Assembly (NCBI GenBank): GCA_910584545.1
Contig: CAJUBC010000010.1
Coordinates: forward strand, 1 to 51,578
Direction of reading: 5' to 3'
From: an uncultured Muribaculaceae bacterium
GTDB lineage: Bacteria > Bacteroidota > Bacteroidia > Bacteroidales > Muribaculaceae
Length of the DNA stretch: 51,578 nt
Of the stretch, positions 42,050 through 50,441 are shown in pieces; position 1 is the first letter of the stretch, and every line of letters begins with the position of its first letter. The translations under genes were made by a program, and so were the position numbers. The notes beneath the pieces were generated by a model. That model ran no database searches. It was given only the letters and a program-made list of their open reading frames with translations, and was not told where the DNA came from.

Positions 42050-42934
42050 TTAAAGTTGAATGTTCGGGCGGTGATTCATCGCTTTGGTGATTTTCTCTCC
42101 TTCGGCAAGAATCTGCCTTGATCGTTCGGACAGGTACCGTTTGCAGAATTTCTCCCAGACGTATGTCACGGCAAGACTGGAGGGATGGAGAAGATCATCG
42201 GCATAAAATCTATAATCTCGAAGGTCGTCGGTTATAATCTCGTAAGCGGGAAAATAATCGGCGCCTTCTATTTCAGAGCATAGTCTCTCGCAGGCGAGCA
42301 ACAAGGTGGCCTTGGAGCGCGCGTTACCCTCGAATCCATCCTTAAGATGCCGGATTGGACTTACTGTGAAAATTAACCTGAGGTCGGGATTGAGGACCCT
42401 CAGATGTTCTACAGTCGATTTCCAAACAGATACTATTTCATCCACGCTTAGCCGGCGTCTTTTGAAGTCTTTAGAGGGGAACTTATGGCAGTTCGACACG
42501 ATATAGCCGGGAGAGTCCGACAGTTCATAAATCCATGATGTTCCGAACGTGACGATAAGCACCCCTGCGACTGCGAGTGCTTCCTTTATCTCCGACAGTT
42601 TGCCGATGAGAGTATCAGCTGTCTCAGCTTCCGATGTGCCGCAGGTCTTGGAATCGGTAAGCCATGACAGAAATAGCCCGTCCCTGCTGACAATGGAGCG
42701 TTTCACAGCTGCAAGCACCTTCTTTTCATCGTCATCGGCACTGAGACTAAGGATATTGGCGATTGATGCCGGATTATACAGTACACCGCATGGATTGGCC
42801 AGAGAGGGCCATCTGCAAACGCGCATCCTTGCGCCTATTGAATCAGTGAAACATGATCCGACAAGAACCACCGGCATCAAAGGGTCAAGCAAACGACCGG
42901 CTACTTCAGGATTATATTCTGTTCTGAATTTCAT
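42050..42934 (-). CDS. GSCFA-domain protein
   Basis: A 294-residue cytoplasmic protein of the GSCFA family (PF08885), named for a motif that reads GSCFTDSIG here (residues 26-34). Other matching blocks are NPCGVLYNP, VTFGTSWIYE, NCHKFP, FTVSPIRHLKDGFEGNARSKA and YFPAYEIITDDLRDYRFYADDLLHPS. The Ser in the first block, the Asn/His in the later ones and the final D-x-x-H fit an SGNH-hydrolase-like catalytic set, so an esterase or lipase role is plausible. The physiological substrate is unknown. Single gene with its own promoter, divergent from the Trp-rich protein gene. Confidence 0.88.
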   Translation of the reverse strand: MKFRTEYNPEVAGRLLDPLMPVVLVGSCFTDSIGARMRVCRWPSLANPCGVLYNPASIANILSLSADDDEKKVLAAVKRSIVSRDGLFLSWLTDSKTCGTSEAETADTLIGKLSEIKEALAVAGVLIVTFGTSWIYELSDSPGYIVSNCHKFPSKDFKRRRLSVDEIVSVWKSTVEHLRVLNPDLRLIFTVSPIRHLKDGFEGNARSKATLLLACERLCSEIEGADYFPAYEIITDDLRDYRFYADDLLHPSSLAVTYVWEKFCKRYLSERSRQILAEGEKITKAMNHRPNIQL

Positions 42935-42970
42935 AATCTATGCTGATATGTTTCTTATGCCCAAATCTCT

Positions 42971-43003
42971 GCAAAATTAGCCATTTTCGATGGTTTATAC
43001 CAA
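42971..43003 (-). promoter_or_regulatory. Promoter for the GSCFA gene
   Basis: Minus strand TTG (43003-43001), 21 nt, TAATTTTGC (42979-42971). It lies 36 bases before the ATG. Its -33 element is 3 bases from that of the opposite promoter. Confidence 0.6.
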
Positions 43004-43006
43004 GAA

Positions 43007-43039
43007 TTGTTAATAATTCCACTTTTTTTGCTAATTTTG
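43007..43039 (+). promoter_or_regulatory. Promoter for the Trp/Gly-rich protein gene
   Basis: TTG (43007-43009), 22 nt, TAATTTTG (43032-43039). The leader is then about 110 nt, with an AGCAC-5 nt-GTGCT hairpin (43115-43129) near its end. Confidence 0.55.
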
Positions 43040-43154
43040 TTATTTAAACAGAAGGGTGCTGTGCCAAAAGGCTTAAACCATTGCCGCAGCATGCTATCTA
43101 ATAATTAAAAATTAAGCACATTAAGTGCTGTTTGAATACTTAATATCCAAAGCT

Positions 43155-44399
43155 ATGAGAAAGTTATATCTGGCAATTGCCATCGCAGCAATATCCGCTC
43201 CTGTTCTCCAGGCTCAGGAGGATTACGACGATATATATTACAATCCGAAGAAAAGCAACAACCATAACGAGCAGAAGTCCAAGAAACAGTCTTACTACAT
43301 CAAGGATTTCTCCGACATGGATGTTGACGATTATAACCGCCGCGGCTTCTATTACAACTCTCCTGTCGATACTATCGGCAGGACGGCTGAGACGGAGCCC
43401 GATTTCGTGTACACCCAGCAGATCCAGAAGTATTACAATCCCACTATCGTACTCGACAACTGCGACGTACTCGCCGATGTCCTCGAGAATTCATACGGCA
43501 ATGTTGACATCGTGATAAATGATTACGGCATTCCCTCGTTTACTCCCATCTACGTGAATCCCTGGTGGGGCAATGTATCGTGGAACTGGGGCTGGGGTCC
43601 GTCATGGTCCTGGTCTTGGAACTGGGGTCCGTCATGGTCATGGACCTGGGGACCTGCATGGGCTTGGGGACCTTCGTGGAACTGGAACTGGGGATGGGGC
43701 CCGTCATGGACCTGGGGACCGGGTTGGGGCGGTCCCGGATGGGGCTGGGGTGGTCCGGGTTGGAACCGCCCACACTATGCAGACTATCGTCCCGGCGCAC
43801 ATCGTCCAGTAAGCCCGAGACCGGGTTGGTCGCAGAACACCCGCCCCGGATATAACAGCGGAGCCGGTGTCAATGGCCGTCCCGTAGGCAACAGACCTGT
43901 ATATGGACGTCCCGGCGGCAGCAATTCCGGCAGTGGTATCGGTTCTTCCGCCAACACTCGCCCCAACAGAAACGTAGTGGGTAACCGCCGCGGATATACC
44001 GTCGGTTCCAACGCCACGCAGACTCAGCATGCCACATCCGGCCGTTATCAGTCGACAAACGGCAATAACGGCAGCAATAACGGCGGCACAAGAAGATACA
44101 CCACCGGCAACCGCACATTCTCTGGTGGCACATATCAGCTTAACAGGAATAACAACAGTTCAGGCAATACATACAACCGCTCCACAACCAAGAGCACGAC
44201 CAACCGCTCGGCTGTGACCCGCAGTCAGAGCAACAGCAACCGCTCGACAGTGACCCGCAGTCAGAGCAACTCGAACCGCTCCAGCTTCAACCGTAGTTCA
44301 AGCAGCTCCAATCGCGGAAGCTTCTCAAGCGGCAGCCGCGGAGGCGGTGGTTTCAGCGGAGGCGGAAGCCGTGGCGGTGGTGGCGGTCACCGCAGATGA
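43155..44399 (+). CDS. Exported Trp/Gly-repeat protein with Ser/Asn-rich and RGG-like tail
   Basis: A 414-residue protein of unknown function. Start at 43155, where MRKLYLAIAIAAISAPVLQAQ forms a signal peptide. Residues about 22-134 are an acidic, Tyr/Asp/Asn-rich domain (DYDDIYYNPKK...). Residues about 135-204 are a low-complexity block with 24 Trp in 70 residues, built on G-P-S-W-x-W units, ending in GPGWGGPGWGWGGPGW. The rest is basic and disordered: Pro/Arg/Gly, then Asn/Ser/Thr/Tyr, a tandem (S-x-V-T-R-S-Q-S-N-S-N-R, twice) and a Gly-rich end with RGGGG units. This recalls aromatic-rich, RGG-tailed phase-separating proteins, but an exported one. A hairpin follows the gene. No homologous family known to me. 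Confidence 0.8.
   Translation: MRKLYLAIAIAAISAPVLQAQEDYDDIYYNPKKSNNHNEQKSKKQSYYIKDFSDMDVDDYNRRGFYYNSPVDTIGRTAETEPDFVYTQQIQKYYNPTIVLDNCDVLADVLENSYGNVDIVINDYGIPSFTPIYVNPWWGNVSWNWGWGPSWSWSWNWGPSWSWTWGPAWAWGPSWNWNWGWGPSWTWGPGWGGPGWGWGGPGWNRPHYADYRPGAHRPVSPRPGWSQNTRPGYNSGAGVNGRPVGNRPVYGRPGGSNSGSGIGSSANTRPNRNVVGNRRGYTVGSNATQTQHATSGRYQSTNGNNGSNNGGTRRYTTGNRTFSGGTYQLNRNNNSSGNTYNRSTTKSTTNRSAVTRSQSNSNRSTVTRSQSNSNRSSFNRSSSSSNRGSFSSGSRGGGGFSGGGSRGGGGGHRR
44214..44285 (+). repeat. 36-nt tandem repeat inside the Trp/Gly-rich gene
   Basis: Two copies starting at 44214 and 44250 (GTGACCCGCAGTCAGAGCAA at the start of each), encoding a 12-residue Ser/Arg/Gln/Asn repeat. Likely to vary in copy number. Confidence 0.7.
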
Positions 44400-44407
44400 T
44401 ATTTACT

Positions 44408-44435
44408 ATGCTTCCCGTCCCTGTGCGGGAAGCAT
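44408..44435 (+). terminator. Terminator-like hairpin after the Trp/Gly-rich gene
   Basis: ATGCTTCCCG (44408-44417) and CGGGAAGCAT (44426-44435) form a perfect 10-bp stem with an 8-nt loop, 9 bases past the stop. It lacks a strong T-run, so ending may be partial. Confidence 0.55.
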
Positions 44436-44487
44436 GTTCATATAGAATTATTTAGAATTGTTGTTTCATTAACTTGATTTCACGGCT

Positions 44488-46197
44488 ATGAAGAAACTAT
44501 ATTTTACATTATCGGCTCTCATCGCAGCGGGGTTCGCTCCGCTGATGATGTCGGCGCAGAGCGCCACCGACGCATATCAGGTGTCGCAATATGACCTCAA
44601 GGGTACCGCCCGCTTCATGTCGATGGCCGGAGCGTTCGGTGCACTCGGCGGCGACCTCTCGACTCTGTCGCAGAATCCGGCCGGTATCGGTGTGTACCGC
44701 AGCAGTGAACTTGGATTCACCTTGAATCTCGATGCGCAGCAGAGCACGGCTAAGAGCATGGGCATCAGCAACACCGAAAACCAGACGCGATTTTATCTGA
44801 ACAATATCGGAGGCGTGGCTACAATCAGACTAAACAGTTCGGCTGTACCCAACTTCAACATCGGATTCACCTATAACAAGGCCGCATCGTTCGACCGCCA
44901 ATACTCCGGACGTATACCCACGCTCAACACCTCGCTGAGCAACTACATAGCCGGTGTTGCCAACACCTACGGCCTGACCGAGGCTGATGTCAGGGCTACC
45001 AATACATACGAGCCGTACAAAAATCCGAATGTACCATGGATGACTATCCTCGGATATGATGCGATGCTGATCACCCCGGAGGCGGTGCATACCAACGGCG
45101 GCCAGGCAACCGACTGGTACGGCCAGTTCGGCAACGGAACCACGGGCAACGCCACTTTCGGAGTTTCCGAGCGAGGATCTGTAGATGAATACAACATCGC
45201 ATTCGGCGGCAATATCAACAATGTGGTCTATTGGGGTATGAACTTCGACATCGTGTCTATGGATTACAGGATTTCTTCGGTATGGAACGAGAATCTCCAG
45301 AACGCATGGGTCTACAATCCCGATACCGAAAGGGTGAGCCAGATGGATGCCCGCTGGGCACTCAAAGACCATTACCGTCTGAGCGGAACCGGTTTCAACT
45401 ATCAGCTCGGTGTGATCGTGAAACCGATTCAGGAACTCAGACTCGGTCTGGCGTTCCATACACCCACCTTCTATAAACTCACCGAGACATTTGATCCCGA
45501 AAAAATAGATTACAGCTATCCTTTCGCTACCGACTATGCCGTCACCAATAACAACGAAGGAAACTGGAATCCTGTCAATCTGACCTCTCCATGGAAGGTG
45601 ATAGCTTCTGTTGCCGGAGTAATCGGACAGAAATTCATTGTTTCGGCGGATTATGAATGGATCGGCTACAACGGCATGCGTTTCTCGAAAGCATCCAGCT
45701 ACAATTATGGCTACGACGACCCGTGGTGGGACTACGGTTACGACTCCGGTTATTACTCGTCGCGCGCCACCACTCCAGACCTTACTTACGATTCAAATCC
45801 GGAGGAATTCTCAAACCATAAAATCAAGCAGATTTATAAAGGCACAAGTACTATCAGGATCGGAGCTGAATACAGGGTGACACCGTCGTTCAGTGTTCGT
45901 GCGGGATATAGCTACACCATATCGCCAGTGACCGAAGAAGCGAAGAAAGAGATTGCTACTGTACCTTCAGCCGGTATAATTTCAAATTACAGACTTGACA
46001 ATTCCACTAATTATGTGACATGCGGTCTTGGATACAGATACCGCGGATTCTATATCGATGCCGCATACGTATGGAAACATCTTAGCTCCGAGTACTATCC
46101 GTTCTCTCCTGATCCGGCATCGGAAATGCCGGCGGAGAAAGCTTCACTGAGTCTCAACAATTCTCAGGTAGTCGTATCGCTCGGATTCAAATTCTAA
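44488..46197 (+). CDS. FadL/OmpP1-like outer-membrane transport protein
   Basis: A 569-residue outer-membrane barrel. Signal peptide about 1-23. The next part, LKGTARFMSMAGAFGALGGDLSTLSQNPAGIGVY, is the hatch segment of the OmpP1/FadL/TodX family as seen in Bacteroidetes (often called hemin receptor or OmpP1/PorV-like). The remaining sequence has the alternating pattern of beta strands and ends in VVVSLGFKF, with the terminal Phe expected by the BAM machinery. It probably lets a hydrophobic compound through the outer membrane; the substrate is not known. It is followed by a terminator-like hairpin. Confidence 0.85.
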   Translation: MKKLYFTLSALIAAGFAPLMMSAQSATDAYQVSQYDLKGTARFMSMAGAFGALGGDLSTLSQNPAGIGVYRSSELGFTLNLDAQQSTAKSMGISNTENQTRFYLNNIGGVATIRLNSSAVPNFNIGFTYNKAASFDRQYSGRIPTLNTSLSNYIAGVANTYGLTEADVRATNTYEPYKNPNVPWMTILGYDAMLITPEAVHTNGGQATDWYGQFGNGTTGNATFGVSERGSVDEYNIAFGGNINNVVYWGMNFDIVSMDYRISSVWNENLQNAWVYNPDTERVSQMDARWALKDHYRLSGTGFNYQLGVIVKPIQELRLGLAFHTPTFYKLTETFDPEKIDYSYPFATDYAVTNNNEGNWNPVNLTSPWKVIASVAGVIGQKFIVSADYEWIGYNGMRFSKASSYNYGYDDPWWDYGYDSGYYSSRATTPDLTYDSNPEEFSNHKIKQIYKGTSTIRIGAEYRVTPSFSVRAGYSYTISPVTEEAKKEIATVPSAGIISNYRLDNSTNYVTCGLGYRYRGFYIDAAYVWKHLSSEYYPFSPDPASEMPAEKASLSLNNSQVVVSLGFKF

Positions 46198-46204
46198 CCA
46201 AGCC

Positions 46205-46229
46205 GGTCGGGGAGGGACCCTCCCCGACC
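46205..46229 (+). terminator. GC-rich terminator-like hairpin after the FadL-like gene
   Basis: GGTCGGGGAGGG (46205-46216) and CCCTCCCCGACC (46218-46229) are exact complements around one base; in practice the loop would take a few more. It starts 7 bases past the stop and is followed by TCGCTGTTTT, a weak T-run. Confidence 0.7.
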
Positions 46230-46245
46230 TCGCTGTTTTAACATC

Positions 46246-48054
46246 ATGGGAAAATACAGACTGTATTCACTTGCGTTATTAAGCATTTCGTATGCCGGAG
46301 CCATCGGTTCCATGGCTTTTGCAGATACGGCATCCGGTCTCCCGGTAGTGGAGATTCTCGGACGCCGTTACTACGTTTATGAGGTCAAGAAAGGAGACTC
46401 CCTGTTCGGAATCTCAAGGGATTTCAATTGGGATGACTCAGAGCTGCAGAAACTCAACCCAGGCGCGCTGGCTGATCTTCGCCGGGATATGAAGATATAT
46501 TATCCTGTGGATTTCCCTCCGAAAGATAATGGAGCAGGGACAGTCCAGTCAACCGACTGTCTCAATACGGCCGATAAGAGATCCGATAAGGTTGAAAAAT
46601 ACGTGATAAAGAAAGGGGATACTCTCTACAGACTTGCCTCCGACAACAAAACTACAGTAGCAGCTATTCTGAAGTTGAATCCAGGGGTATCGGAGCATAA
46701 TTTCAAGGCCGGAGCCACCATCCTGATTCCGGCAGAGGGAACCGGAGTGAAGATGGTGAAGAACATAATAGATGAAACAGCTCTCGATGGATTCGATACG
46801 TATCAGGCCACAAAGGAAGACACATGGACATCTGTGGCACGTCGGTTCGGCATGTCGGTGGAGAGCCTGAAGGAGGCGAATCCCGGCGTGGATAAGATAA
46901 AGAATAAGCTGTATCTCACCATCCCTCGGTTCAAGACCGTGGAGGTGGAGCGAATAGTAGAGAATAAAGACCCTCGTGAAGAAAGCGCGGAAGGCATTCG
47001 CGACATCTATGAGGAGATTCACGGTATCGCTCAGGAGACAGACCAATATATGGTGAATCTCGCCCTTGTGATGGCTGAGCCTACCGAGATGCGCAGCCTC
47101 GAGTATACCCGGGGGCTCCTGACCGGTATAAACTCGTTGAAAAATTCGGGCTATAAGATCAATTTCAAGGTTGTTGACGGAAGTCGTCCCGCGGAGGATG
47201 TAATAACGGAGCTTGACGGATTCAAACCCTCGATGGTGATTTCCCTCTCCGAGAAGAAATTCCCGGAGTCTCTCGCCGAGTATGGCGAGACCAGCAGGAC
47301 TCCGATTGTAAACGCACTTGACGCCAAGGATGTGACTTATCTGGAGAATCCGTATGTGGTGCAACTCATAGCGCCGTCCGACATATTCAATGCCGGCGTG
47401 GCCCGATGGATCAGGGAGAATTATGACGACCGCAAACTGGTGTTTGTCGGTGCCGGCGATCCCAACGACCAGCTTGCCGGCGCGCTGAGGGCCGACTGGA
47501 AGAAACGTCCGCGCACGGTTACCGAGGATAACCTCCAGTCACTCGTAACGGATGACACCACCGGATTACTGTTGTACGGCTCGATGGTTAAGAAGGGGGA
47601 GGTCTCGAAGTTCCTTGCGGCTGTACAGAAACTTCGGGAAGAGAATCCTCTCGTGGACATTACCGTTCTCGGACGCCCCAACTGGATAGTCTACGACGAG
47701 TCACTTGCCGAACCGATGCATGCCGAAGAAACTCTGATTCCTTCGCGATTCTATATGAATCCGGAGTCAATGGATTCAAAGAGGTTCGGCATTGAGTACA
47801 AGGCGTTGTTCGACCGCGAGCCGGCAAAGTCTTTCCCGGTATACTCAGCACTCGGATACGATACGGCCAAGTATTTCATCAAGTCGTTCGGCGACACCAA
47901 AGGTGATTTCAATGCCTTCTCCCGATCGAGCGGAAGCGTACAGAGCGATTTCGAGATGCGACGTCAGAACAACTGGACCGGAATTGTGAATCCTCTTGTC
48001 TATGTGGTGAAATTCACTCCTTACGACACTGTGGAGAGGATAATCGTGGAGTAA
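46246..48054 (+). CDS. Periplasmic LysM-PBP1 fusion protein
   Basis: A 602-residue exported protein. Signal peptide about 1-26. Three LysM repeats follow: YEVKKGDSLFGISRDFN (about 45-61), YVIKKGDTLYRLASDNKTTVAAILKLNPGV (about 118-147) and YQATKEDTWTSVARRFGMSVESLKEANPGV (about 185-214), each of about 45-50 residues; they should bind the glycan chains of peptidoglycan. Residues about 255-602 look like a type 1 periplasmic-binding fold (VNLALVMAEPTEMRS..., DRKLVFVGAGDPNDQLAGAL, VDITVLGRPNWIVYDE). This pairing is known in Bacteroidetes, with no clear ligand. It may be a wall-anchored sensor or structural protein. Confidence 0.85.
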   Translation: MGKYRLYSLALLSISYAGAIGSMAFADTASGLPVVEILGRRYYVYEVKKGDSLFGISRDFNWDDSELQKLNPGALADLRRDMKIYYPVDFPPKDNGAGTVQSTDCLNTADKRSDKVEKYVIKKGDTLYRLASDNKTTVAAILKLNPGVSEHNFKAGATILIPAEGTGVKMVKNIIDETALDGFDTYQATKEDTWTSVARRFGMSVESLKEANPGVDKIKNKLYLTIPRFKTVEVERIVENKDPREESAEGIRDIYEEIHGIAQETDQYMVNLALVMAEPTEMRSLEYTRGLLTGINSLKNSGYKINFKVVDGSRPAEDVITELDGFKPSMVISLSEKKFPESLAEYGETSRTPIVNALDAKDVTYLENPYVVQLIAPSDIFNAGVARWIRENYDDRKLVFVGAGDPNDQLAGALRADWKKRPRTVTEDNLQSLVTDDTTGLLLYGSMVKKGEVSKFLAAVQKLREENPLVDITVLGRPNWIVYDESLAEPMHAEETLIPSRFYMNPESMDSKRFGIEYKALFDREPAKSFPVYSALGYDTAKYFIKSFGDTKGDFNAFSRSSGSVQSDFEMRRQNNWTGIVNPLVYVVKFTPYDTVERIIVE

Positions 48055-48087
48055 ACATCATTGAACTATGCAAATAGTTGAGTATCA

Positions 48088-48771
48088 ATGAATACTAAAC
48101 AAATTTTAAAGTTCTTTTTATGTTTTTCAGCGCTGTCTGCTTTGCCTGTGGCCGCGCAGACCCACTATGAGTCGAAGATAGAGATCGGAGCTCATGGCGG
48201 CGCTAATCTCTCGATGGTTTCCTTCACGCCCGGCATTACCCAGGGATTTCTGCCGGGGGCAAACGCTGGAATCAATTTTCGATACATGGAGGAAAACCAT
48301 TTTGGATTCATTGTAGAGCTTAATTTCGAGCAGCGCGGATGGAAAGAGGATTTTGAAAAGCGGCCATTCTCTTACAGCCGGACGGTGAATTATCTTCAGC
48401 TCCCGTTTCTCGCCCATATCTACTTCGGGCGCAGGGGACGGTTTTTCATCAACGCCGGTCCTTCGGTGAGTGTGGCTCTCGGAGAAAGCACGCGTTCAAA
48501 CTTCAATTATGCCGATGTCGGTTCTGTCGAAGGATTCCCCAACCGTGTGACATATCAGTACGGTATGACGGTGGAAAACAAGTTTGATTACGGTATTTCC
48601 GGCGGAATAGGAGGGGAGTTCAGCATTAACAGACGCAATGCTCTCTATCTTGAGGCCCGTTATTATTTCGGACTCGGCAACATGCTCCGTTCCGGACGCA
48701 CGGAGCATTTCCGAGGGTCAAACCCGATGTCTATCTCCATATCGGTGGGTTATTGGTTAAGAGTTAAATAG
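48088..48771 (+). CDS. PorT-like outer-membrane beta-barrel protein
   Basis: A 227-residue exported protein with signal peptide MNTKQILKFFLCFSALSALPVAAQ. The sequence has the short barrel layout of the PorT/OMP_b-brl family: IEIGAHGGANLSMVSFTPG, LPGANAGINFRY, RTVNYLQLPFLAHIYFG, GRFFINAGPSVSVALG, FDYGISGGIGGEF and LYLEARYYFGLGNM, ending in ISVGYWLRVK. The related PorT proteins belong to type IX secretion in some species, but most short members have unknown roles. It follows the LysM-PBP1 gene by 33 bases and may be cotranscribed with it. Confidence 0.82.
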   Translation: MNTKQILKFFLCFSALSALPVAAQTHYESKIEIGAHGGANLSMVSFTPGITQGFLPGANAGINFRYMEENHFGFIVELNFEQRGWKEDFEKRPFSYSRTVNYLQLPFLAHIYFGRRGRFFINAGPSVSVALGESTRSNFNYADVGSVEGFPNRVTYQYGMTVENKFDYGISGGIGGEFSINRRNALYLEARYYFGLGNMLRSGRTEHFRGSNPMSISISVGYWLRVK

Positions 48772-48845
48772 CATTTTTTCAGAGTGTTAAGATATAGTCG
48801 CTCATATAATTCGGTTTATTAAGGTAAATTTAGGTATCAATTATC

Positions 48846-49658
48846 ATGGATTTAAAGAAATTACTTACAAGAAGTCTATCGGGCATAGTGTATTGCCTTG
48901 TTATAGTTGGAGCTATTCTTCTCGGGGAGAACGGTACGTTCATGCTCGGAGTCCTTCTCTCTGTTCTGGCATGCGTGGAGTTTTCGAAAATATGTCACGA
49001 CCTCAATAGTAAGAACGTGCCGGTGATCATTCTTGATGTGCTCGGATGCGTCGCTTTATGTTGCGGCGTACTTGTATGGCCGTTGGTGTCATGGATCGGG
49101 ATAATGGTTGTGCGGTTTGTCACGGAACTTTATATAAAGTCAGAGAATCCATTGCGTAATCTCGGACACTCCATGATGACGCAGATATATATTGGTGTCC
49201 CGCTCGGACTCATGGTTAGCGTGGCGGACATCTGGGCTCCCAATCTTTTGCTCGCGCTCTTCTTCTTTATCTGGATCAACGATACCGGAGCATTTCTCGT
49301 GGGCAGCATGTTTGGAAAGCACCGTCTGTTCGAGCGTATCTCGCCCAAGAAGTCATGGGAAGGGTTCTTCGGAGGTCTCTTTTTCAATATCTTGGCCGCG
49401 TGGCTGTTCTGGAGATACGGCTCTGGCTTCTTCGGATTCGATACTGTGGACGGCAGCTGCTGGTTCGCTATAGGTTTTGCGGTGATAGTGACAGTGTTCG
49501 GCACATGGGGCGACCTTGTGGAATCCCTGTATAAGAGAACGCTGAAAATCAAGGACTCCGGCAATATCATACCGGGCCATGGCGGAATCCTCGACCGTAT
49601 CGACTCCTTCCTCCTCGCGATGCCCGCGACATTCTGTTATCTCCTGCTTCTAAGCTGA
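48846..49658 (+). CDS. cdsA: Phosphatidate cytidylyltransferase
   Basis: A 270-residue inner-membrane enzyme that makes CDP-diacylglycerol from phosphatidate and CTP, the entry to phospholipid synthesis. About eight hydrophobic helices. The C-terminal signature is complete: GTWGDLVESLYKRTLKIKDSGNIIPGHGGILDRIDS (about 218-253), with the Asp residues of the metal site. WINDTGAFLVGSMFGKH and SPKKSWEGFFGG are also conserved. It converges on the response regulator gene, with 16 bases between the stops. No other lipid genes in the window. Confidence 0.96.
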   Translation: MDLKKLLTRSLSGIVYCLVIVGAILLGENGTFMLGVLLSVLACVEFSKICHDLNSKNVPVIILDVLGCVALCCGVLVWPLVSWIGIMVVRFVTELYIKSENPLRNLGHSMMTQIYIGVPLGLMVSVADIWAPNLLLALFFFIWINDTGAFLVGSMFGKHRLFERISPKKSWEGFFGGLFFNILAAWLFWRYGSGFFGFDTVDGSCWFAIGFAVIVTVFGTWGDLVESLYKRTLKIKDSGNIIPGHGGILDRIDSFLLAMPATFCYLLLLS

Positions 49659-49674
49659 TTATTGCAATAATCTA

Positions 49675-50430
49675 TCAACGGTCAAGCCATTGTTTCAGGC
49701 GCGTGGCTTTATCTTTGCCTACGACAATCTCTGCATCGGGGTACTCCGAAAGAATTATCTTGATCTTGCGGTTGAACCAGTTGGAAATCCGCTGGACCGA
49801 CGATATGTTCACTATCTGTTGGCGTGTCGCCCTGAAAAACTGCAACGGGTCGAGCTGCGTCTCAATATCATCGAGAGCCATGTCGATGTGATATTGCCTC
49901 TTGTTTTTAAGATAGAGGCGTGCAAGTCCTGACTCTGTGGAGATGTAGCTGATTTCGGATACCGGCACGGTGATATATCCGTCTTTCTCGGCGACAAGAA
50001 ACCGCTGGCGATATACCTCCGGTTTCCCTTGCAGGAGCCGGTAAATCTCGGCTATCTCTTTTGTCGCCGACGGAGCTGTCAACCGCCGGCTTTTCTCGAC
50101 AGCCTCGACAAGTTCTTCCTTATCAATCGGTTTCAGAAGATAAGCGATTCCGTTGTAATGAAAGGCTTTAAGGGCATATTCATCGTAAGCGGTGGTGAAA
50201 ATGACGGGGATGTCGCCGGGAATATCCTTCAGCGCGTCGAAACTCAGTCCGTCGGAAAGGCGTATGTCGGCAAGAATGAGGTCGATTTTTCCCGGTTCAT
50301 TAAAGAATCGGCGTATATCGGCGATACTAGGAAGAGGCCCGTAAACCGTTATGTCGTCAAAGCTGCTGTTGAGAAGCCTTGTGAGCCTGTCGGCGTTATG
50401 TCTCTCGTCTTCTATAATAAGTACATTCAT
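49675..50430 (-). CDS. LytTR-type response regulator
   Basis: A 251-residue regulator. Receiver domain about 1-120, with IIEDE (5-9), the phospho-acceptor Asp55 in LILADIRLSDG, VIFTTAYDEYA and the Lys in YLLKPI. The C-terminal 100 residues form a LytTR DNA-binding domain (FLVAEKDGYITVPVSEISYISTESGLARLYLKNKRQYHI..., FRATRQQIVNISSVQRI). It is encoded 11 bases after the sensor kinase gene and is surely its partner. Targets cannot be read; LytTR regulators in Bacteroidales often control a neighbouring membrane or surface gene, and none is adjacent here except cdsA on the other strand. Confidence 0.94.
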   Translation of the reverse strand: MNVLIIEDERHNADRLTRLLNSSFDDITVYGPLPSIADIRRFFNEPGKIDLILADIRLSDGLSFDALKDIPGDIPVIFTTAYDEYALKAFHYNGIAYLLKPIDKEELVEAVEKSRRLTAPSATKEIAEIYRLLQGKPEVYRQRFLVAEKDGYITVPVSEISYISTESGLARLYLKNKRQYHIDMALDDIETQLDPLQFFRATRQQIVNISSVQRISNWFNRKIKIILSEYPDAEIVVGKDKATRLKQWLDR

Positions 50431-50441
50431 AACCGGAGTCT

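Noticed and set aside
44214..44285. 36-nt repeat as a CRISPR array
   Set aside because: The two copies are adjacent, in frame and coding. There are no spacers and no cas genes.
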